This document shows, piece after piece, positions 58,981 to 64,000 of a DNA stretch of 64,000 nucleotides. The translations under genes and the position numbers were made by a program. Within the stretch, counting starts at the first letter, position 1. Each line of letters opens with the position of its first letter. Source of the DNA: Phorcus lineatus. Its lineage: Eukaryota; Mollusca; Gastropoda; Trochida; Trochidae. The DNA is taken from the NCBI GenBank assembly GCA_921293015.1, contig OV121091.1, positions 12,801,755-12,865,754 on the forward strand. The letters are read 5' to 3'. The notes below the pieces were generated by a model. That model was not told where the DNA came from and made no database searches. It saw nothing but the letters and a program-made list of their open reading frames with translations.

Positions 58981-59619
58981 TTAAACGCACTAGTGCACGC
59001 CAATATTTCGTAAACACAACGAATGCACATAATTATCTCACATGCATATCTCTCGATATTACTGACGATCTTCACTAAAGTAAAGTAACCTCGTAAGTTA
59101 TTTAACAAATATTTACGTATTCAGTTAGTAAAGTGGAATTTTAAAGGCCGGATGTATTTAATGTTACGTTACATTAAATCCACATGAACTGCGATATCGG
59201 ATATATTAAAATTTTGCTCATAACCAGAAAAGCGGAAAGGGCAACCCCTATGGTCAATCTAATAACAATGCTAATACTGTGTTAATAAATTGGTTAATTT
59301 ACAACATTGATTTCATAAAACATATTTCATGATTTGTTCTCAGTTCAGAGTTTAGGTTAATTCAATAGCTGCACACAGTACTAGTTCAGCCGTTTCCAAG
59401 CGTCAATAATTTATCCGTTTTGTGCACAGCTAACCATAGATATTTTATATGTTCAAGCCGACAGCGGCTGTCTTAACGTTTTCATTGTTGATTGCAGATA
59501 AATTGTATAGAATGTTTAGTATTTCATTACAATTATAGAAAGTTGAAGTGAATGCATAAGTCCTCGTAAACCTTAAAATAGCCAATTTAAACCGTAAAAG
59601 CGTGCACTAGTGCCTTTAA
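58981..59619. mobile_element. piggyBac-like MITE flanked by TTAA, copy B
   Basis: TTAAACGCACTAGTGCACGC at the left and GCGTGCACTAGTGCCTTTAA at the right, TTAA at both edges. Near full-length match, inverted, to copy A. It splits a short tandem duplication whose halves (CCGTTTGTATCTTGAAGGTA and CGTTTGTATCATGAAGGTAA) flank it. Confidence 0.82.
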
Positions 59620-60821
59620 AGTTTCGTTTGTATCATGAAGGTAAATATATCAATTATCTGCCCTTGAAATGGAAAGTTATTCTCATATCTGTATCATGAA
59701 TGTATTATGAAATATATTTTAAGTCCATACTATCTTTTGGTCTTCGAGCAAAAACGTTCTGTTTTTTACTACTTTTTTCCTTTATATTTTTCTTAAAGAG
59801 GCTTACCTATCGGCTACAGTCCGCCATGTTGCGTTGGCGGAAATGACATGAAAAATGCGCTGTACTTTGAATGATTTCACAACATTATGAAATTAAACTA
59901 TATGTATGGATATTATATCTACAAATTAACAAATGATTTATGAAAGGACTAATAAAAATGCCTTGTAATGCCGTAAGAAGGCTTTTAAAGCTCGTAGCGC
60001 CGATGAATGGTTTCACTTCTATTTCTTGTTTTGTTTATAGAGTGTGCGCTCTCATTTATCTACTTGTAAAATCTAAATCATCCACAATGTTATCCTAGGT
60101 ACCATGTTTTAACTGGGTAATGTTACAATCATGCACTGATAACATACTTGAATGTCCTCTTGAATTTCGTTTCCACAAAAATACCAAGAAAGGACTGTCC
60201 TTTTAAATATGACATTGAATTAGTTAAATAGTTACTGAATAGTAAACAGTCTTAACACTCTTTACTAGAGAAGTGCCACTGCAATTGTGTCGACTGCTGT
60301 TGAATATTGACATCCTCTAAACCATCTTATTCCATGTACATCTTTTAGTAAAGAAACAAAATTCGTGAATTTGCCTTTATTTGATTTTGATCAATGATTA
60401 CATAAAGAAATATAAAAATATAAAATATGAGAAAACGCTATCTGGTTTTTTTTCTAAATTTAGCAATAGGACAATTTAGTTTTTAGACTGATACCAATAT
60501 GATACCAATATGATATAAAATGATGATATATTAAATTCAATGCCACATAATTGTATACATGCGGGAAAATGAATTCGTTGACGACCTTAAAACTCGATGA
60601 AAATGAGGTAATAAATAAATATGTTGATATAAATACTAAAAGAAACATTAAAAGTGAATATAAATATAAAATGTCATCAGCACTACCTCTTTTTAAAAAA
60701 TAATCAAACATTCACATAATGCCAAAAACGTAAAAAGTTTTCAGAAAATATGATAAACTGATGTTCAAAATAAAGTTTTTGGAAAGAAAGTCCCAGCATA
60801 GAAAACAGAAAGTTAAAGAAT

Positions 60822-61010
60822 TGTAATGCTGTAATTTGATCGTAGTTCTGCAATGATCTTAACAACCCGTTGTAATGACGTAAATGGATCGTAGTTCAGT
60901 AATGATCTTATCAACCCGTTGTAATGTTGTAGTTGAATCGTAGTTCAGTAATGATCTCAACAACCCGTTGTAATGTTGTAGTTGAATCGTAGTTCTGTGA
61001 CGATCTTAAC
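60822..61010. repeat. 49-bp tandem repeat, ~3.8 units
   Basis: Unit begins GTAATGTTGTAGTTGAATCG and contains TAGTTCAGTAATGATCT and CAACAACCCGTT. Units diverge by a few bases each. Confidence 0.92.
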
Positions 61011-62474
61011 ATCACACGATCTTCGCATTAACACGAAGATGCATCCCTAAAGTTTGTTCACATACTGTTGTATCTAAATGCAAAATATCATGCAGCTATG
61101 ATTAATGATTTCAATACTTTATCTGCACAGAAAAATGATCGTTCGCTGTCCACGTGTAGGCTACAGCTATAATTGACAAACCTATTTGATATTCAAGTCA
61201 GTTGGGCAAGTTTTAGAATGATGATATTTGACAATAAGCAGGAAGGGTAAAATTTTCAAAATTTTCGATTCCTTAATTTTGAAATAAATCATAACAATTA
61301 CGTTAATTGATTATGAAAGAAAACAAATGATGATTATATGTTGCTGGTCACTTACTCGAGTGTTACAGAGAAAATCAAACATCATATTTTCGAATTTTGA
61401 TCCTTGGTCACTTTCAGGAAATGCCAAAAGAGGCCAGGTTTAACAGTGAGGAATAAAATAGTTAGATCTGAGGCACATCAAATCGTTACTTCTGAAGTGT
61501 AAACGCAACCTAATCGTTGTTTTTCGCCATGCTACGATTCTTTAAATTGCATGGCATTTGCATTGAGACAGGCAAGTAGGTGAACATTACAATAAGGGGG
61601 ACATTTTGGGAAGCAGCCTATATGTAGTTTACATACATTTCTATTATAAAACCTGAAATGATCATTACAATTTGAACACGTTAGATTTCATCGTTAACAA
61701 TTTTTCTCCATTCTTATCAGATAATTCGTGAGATTTGCGATTAGTTTGGAAATTAAATCGATATAGTACTCTATCATTCAATACAGACCTTTTGGTAAAA
61801 AAAATTGTATGAAAAAATATCAACATTTATCACTTTAAAATAAATATCAAAAACTGATAAATTCAAAATTGAACAAAACACAACAAAGATTATAGTAATG
61901 TGCTAAGTAGTATGTTTCATGTTAAGATTAATAATACGAAACCTATTGAAACTGTTCCCTAACTTACTTGTGATGTTCATTTGAGAAAATGATTATTTTC
62001 AGAGGCAGTTAAATTTGTAAGTTGAAGGATTAATATACATACAAATATTTAGTTGGAACAATGGTGGTCTTACTTTATCGAGAAAGGTCACTCTGTTATC
62101 ATATGGGAACGATTGAAGAGCTGAAAAACTGGCATAACTGCTTCAAACGTTAAATTGACGAGGCCAACTTTATAATAAACTCAACTTATAAGTTATGGAC
62201 CACTCATTATTTCAATATTGAAGTATTTAATAATTCATATTATGATTCATACAATACTAGAATATTGCATCATTAGATGGCCCTAAACTTATTTTTCAAG
62301 TACATGAACTTTATTTCGTTGCAAGACGTAGGGGAAAACAAGTAGGGCATAAACTCCCCTCTCTTATTTATGTTTTACCTACTTTCTACCTACTTTTTAC
62401 TTACTCACGATATCAACTCCAGTATTTTTAAAAACGTGAAACATACATAACAAGCATGTAAAATAAATCATAAT

Positions 62475-62733
62475 TCACGTAAACTTCACTTTAACAACTT
62501 GTGAGGTAGTTTCCTTTGCATTGGCATATACCAAGTAGACGTCTTTATCCTCTGTGAACACCTCCCAGTCCGCTGAAGGTTGTGTTCTAAGTTCGTGGAC
62601 CGGTACAAACTTATCGAGTCCCTGCCACCGATACACCACACTAGCCAGCTCAAGGCCCCTCCCCCCATTCTGGGCATTAGATACCACTAGGAAGTGGTCC
62701 CCACCCACGCTGAAATACTCCCAGTCTATTGCG
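62475..62733 (-). CDS. EAR gene last exon
   Basis: AIDWEYFSVGGDHFLVVSNA.. VVYRWQGLDKFVPVHELRTQ, then DWEVFTEDKDVYLVYANA and KVKFT stop. One complete EAR blade plus the start of the closing one. Acceptor GTTCCAG. Confidence 0.85.
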
Positions 62734-63410
62734 CTGGAACAGAGAAGGTGATGTTAATTCGCTGATGATTTTTACCTTAAAAAGAGATTTTACGAGCGCT
62801 TCGATAGCAGCTGATTTCGCACTATGGTTTTAATGGACTAAAACTGAAAGTAACCATTTATTTTTCTTTGTTTTGAAATAAATTTTGCCTTCATTTTTAT
62901 TCATTGATCAAGATATGTTATTCTAAAGGATATTGAAATCTTTTTACCTTACGTGGAGGATTCATGTAAACACAATAGAAAGCCTTTTTACAGGTTGAAA
63001 TGATTTTTAAAATGCATATATGAGGTTCAAATCGCCTGACTTTTGCACTCATACAACGATTTTATAAACTGAGATAATCTGAGCAAAATCGGATTTTAGT
63101 AAAATACTCGAGCTGTTATAAAGAAGGCATGATTGCAAAAGTCAAAGTTTTTATTTATATTTTTCATAAGGTCAAACCAGCGACTCGAACCTCTGAAAAC
63201 TATGACTCTCAGTCTCAATTACCTGTACGTTGAAATAGTCTGGAACTTCTCGAAGACCCGCTTCTGTCGGTTGAGTCTGTAGATAGAGGAGTTTGTATGG
63301 TAAGTATCAACATCCTTGAAGTTCTGGGGGCCGTAGTTGTAGGCGTTGGCTACTGCCAGGAAGTGATCCCCTTCTATAGTGAAGAACTCCCAGTCTGTGG
63401 CACCGTTGGT
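62475..63410 (-). CDS. EAR/EPTP-repeat protein, 3' end (partial)
   Basis: Two exons, 63410-63223 and 62733-62475, join phase 2 in frame and end at TGA 62475-62477. The protein carries WEFFTIEGDHFLAVANAYN, WEYFSVGGDHFLVVSNAQN and WEVFTEDKDVYLVYANA, three copies of the epilepsy-associated (EAR/EPTP) repeat that forms beta-propeller blades in LGI1, TSPEAR and related secreted proteins. The 5' part lies beyond the window. A TSPEAR-like secreted or adhesion protein is likeliest; which subfamily cannot be decided from the last blades. Confidence 0.85.
63223..63410 (-). CDS. EAR gene penultimate exon
   Basis: 188 nt: TNGATDWEFFTIEGDHFLAV.. SSIYRLNRQKRVFEKFQTIS + TY, ending at GTAATT. Acceptor TTGTAG. 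Confidence 0.82.
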
Positions 63411-63461
63411 CTACAATTGATGGAGAATACTAAATGGTCTTCTAATACCATTTAACGGAGA

Positions 63462-64000
63462 ATGGTAAAGAACTCAAAATCTATGGCACCGTTCGTCTGC
63501 AATAACATCGAGTGTTCTAAACGCTCTTCCGTATAATATCGTTTTATGAGTGAAAACTCAAAGTCTGTGTCACCGTTTGTCTATAATCACAAGCAGATAA
63601 TATAGGGGAGGTGGGGTTTAACGCCGCTTTCATGAATATTCAACTTATATCATGGCTATGCATTGCGGTGAAACCTTCGAGCATCCCCTGCAACTAGCGA
63701 ACAATGGGTTGTACTACGCTTGAATTCAGTGTAGCATTGCACCCAAACCTTACTGCGTGTAGAACAGCTCTCTACTGTAGACAATGCTGACGAGCCCGAA
63801 CCACAACCTAACCTCTGCACTTGATCTTGATCCGAAGCCACCGCGCTATTCAGCCCCCTTTTACCAGTAATAATGAATAGTTTCCACTTTGGGACCGTAA
63901 GTCAGGAAATAAAACTTAACCAAAGAAAACAAAACAATCTCCAATGCGCAATCACTCTAGATTTAGTAGTGACGAACTCCCAATTTGTATCATCGTTAGT
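63462..64000 (-). repeat. Degenerate partial copies of the EAR exon start
   Basis: Minus-strand matches to the first ~40 nt of exon 63410 occur at about 63462-63500 (TNGAIDFEFFTI), 63547-63592 (TNGDTDFEF) and 63965-64000 (TNDDTNWEF). Each breaks off before the FLAVAN motif, so none is a working exon. They lie in the intron upstream of the real exon. Confidence 0.7.
63606..63845 (+). mobile_element. SINE-like dispersed repeat, copy 3
   Basis: GGTGGGGTTTAACGCCGCTT, TATATCATGGCT, ATTGCGGTGAAACCTTCGAG and the tail TTGATCCGAAG match copy 1 over its length. It lies in the EAR gene intron, between two ghost exon pieces. Confidence 0.65.

Larger units (their letters stand above)
50131..62474. other. 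Gene-free stretch between Gene A and the EAR gene
   Basis: Short open frames only, without recognisable domains or phase-matched exons. The promoter and first exon of Gene A should lie in its left part. It holds a CTA/CTG microsatellite, a TTAA element, another inverted-end element and a 49-bp tandem repeat, listed separately. Confidence 0.55.

Noticed and set aside
63165-63215. tRNA-like GGTTCGAGTC segment on the minus strand
   Set aside because: No complete cloverleaf can be drawn around it; probably a SINE remnant or chance.

Overview
The window is animal nuclear DNA, most likely from a mollusc. It is AT-rich, its genes are split by introns with GT..AG borders, it carries a Tc1/mariner element, many MITE-like foldback elements and a gastropod-like SINE, and three of its four genes belong to the VWA / chitin-binding / laminin-G (Pif/BMSP-like) family known from molluscan shell matrix. 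Nothing prokaryotic or viral was seen.

Layout. 1-8160: no gene; microsatellites, a hairpin and copies of four dispersed repeats. 8165-21351 (+): Gene B, a secreted protein built from a signal peptide, nine almost identical VWA cassette exons (570 nt each, repeating every ~985 bp) and a C-terminal LamG-like domain on four exons; a Tc1/mariner element sits in the intron between VWA9 and LamG. 21.5-24.7 kb: repeats only. 24747-31949 (-): Gene 2, signal peptide plus three diverged VWA domains separated by Thr-rich linker exons; its 3' end was not found. 33441-50113 (-): Gene A, the fullest Pif/BMSP-like gene: signal peptide, VWA1, Thr linker, VWA2 (three exons), linker, three cysteine-rich chitin-binding-type exons, then a LamG-like domain interrupted by an insert of about 1295 residues made of a repeated Trp / Gly-x-Gly / Ile-Pro motif and Gln/Gly-rich repeats. 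50.2-62.4 kb: no gene recognised. 62475-63410 (-): the 3' end of an EAR/EPTP-repeat gene that continues beyond the window.

Exon boundaries were read by eye from splice consensus and reading phase. Almost every VWA, linker and chitin-binding exon is phase 1-1, so exons can be duplicated or skipped without breaking the frame, which explains how the three neighbouring genes differ in domain number. Genes A and B share LamG exon lengths (91 and 80 nt) and a short terminal exon, so they are paralogues. The likely shared role is extracellular matrix, with chitin and mineral or protein binding in shell formation; this is inferred from domain architecture, not shown by the sequence alone.

The most unusual items are the nine-copy VWA cassette array, homogeneous in introns as well as exons, and the giant repeat domain inside a LamG loop of Gene A, which ends in paired dibasic cleavage-type sites.
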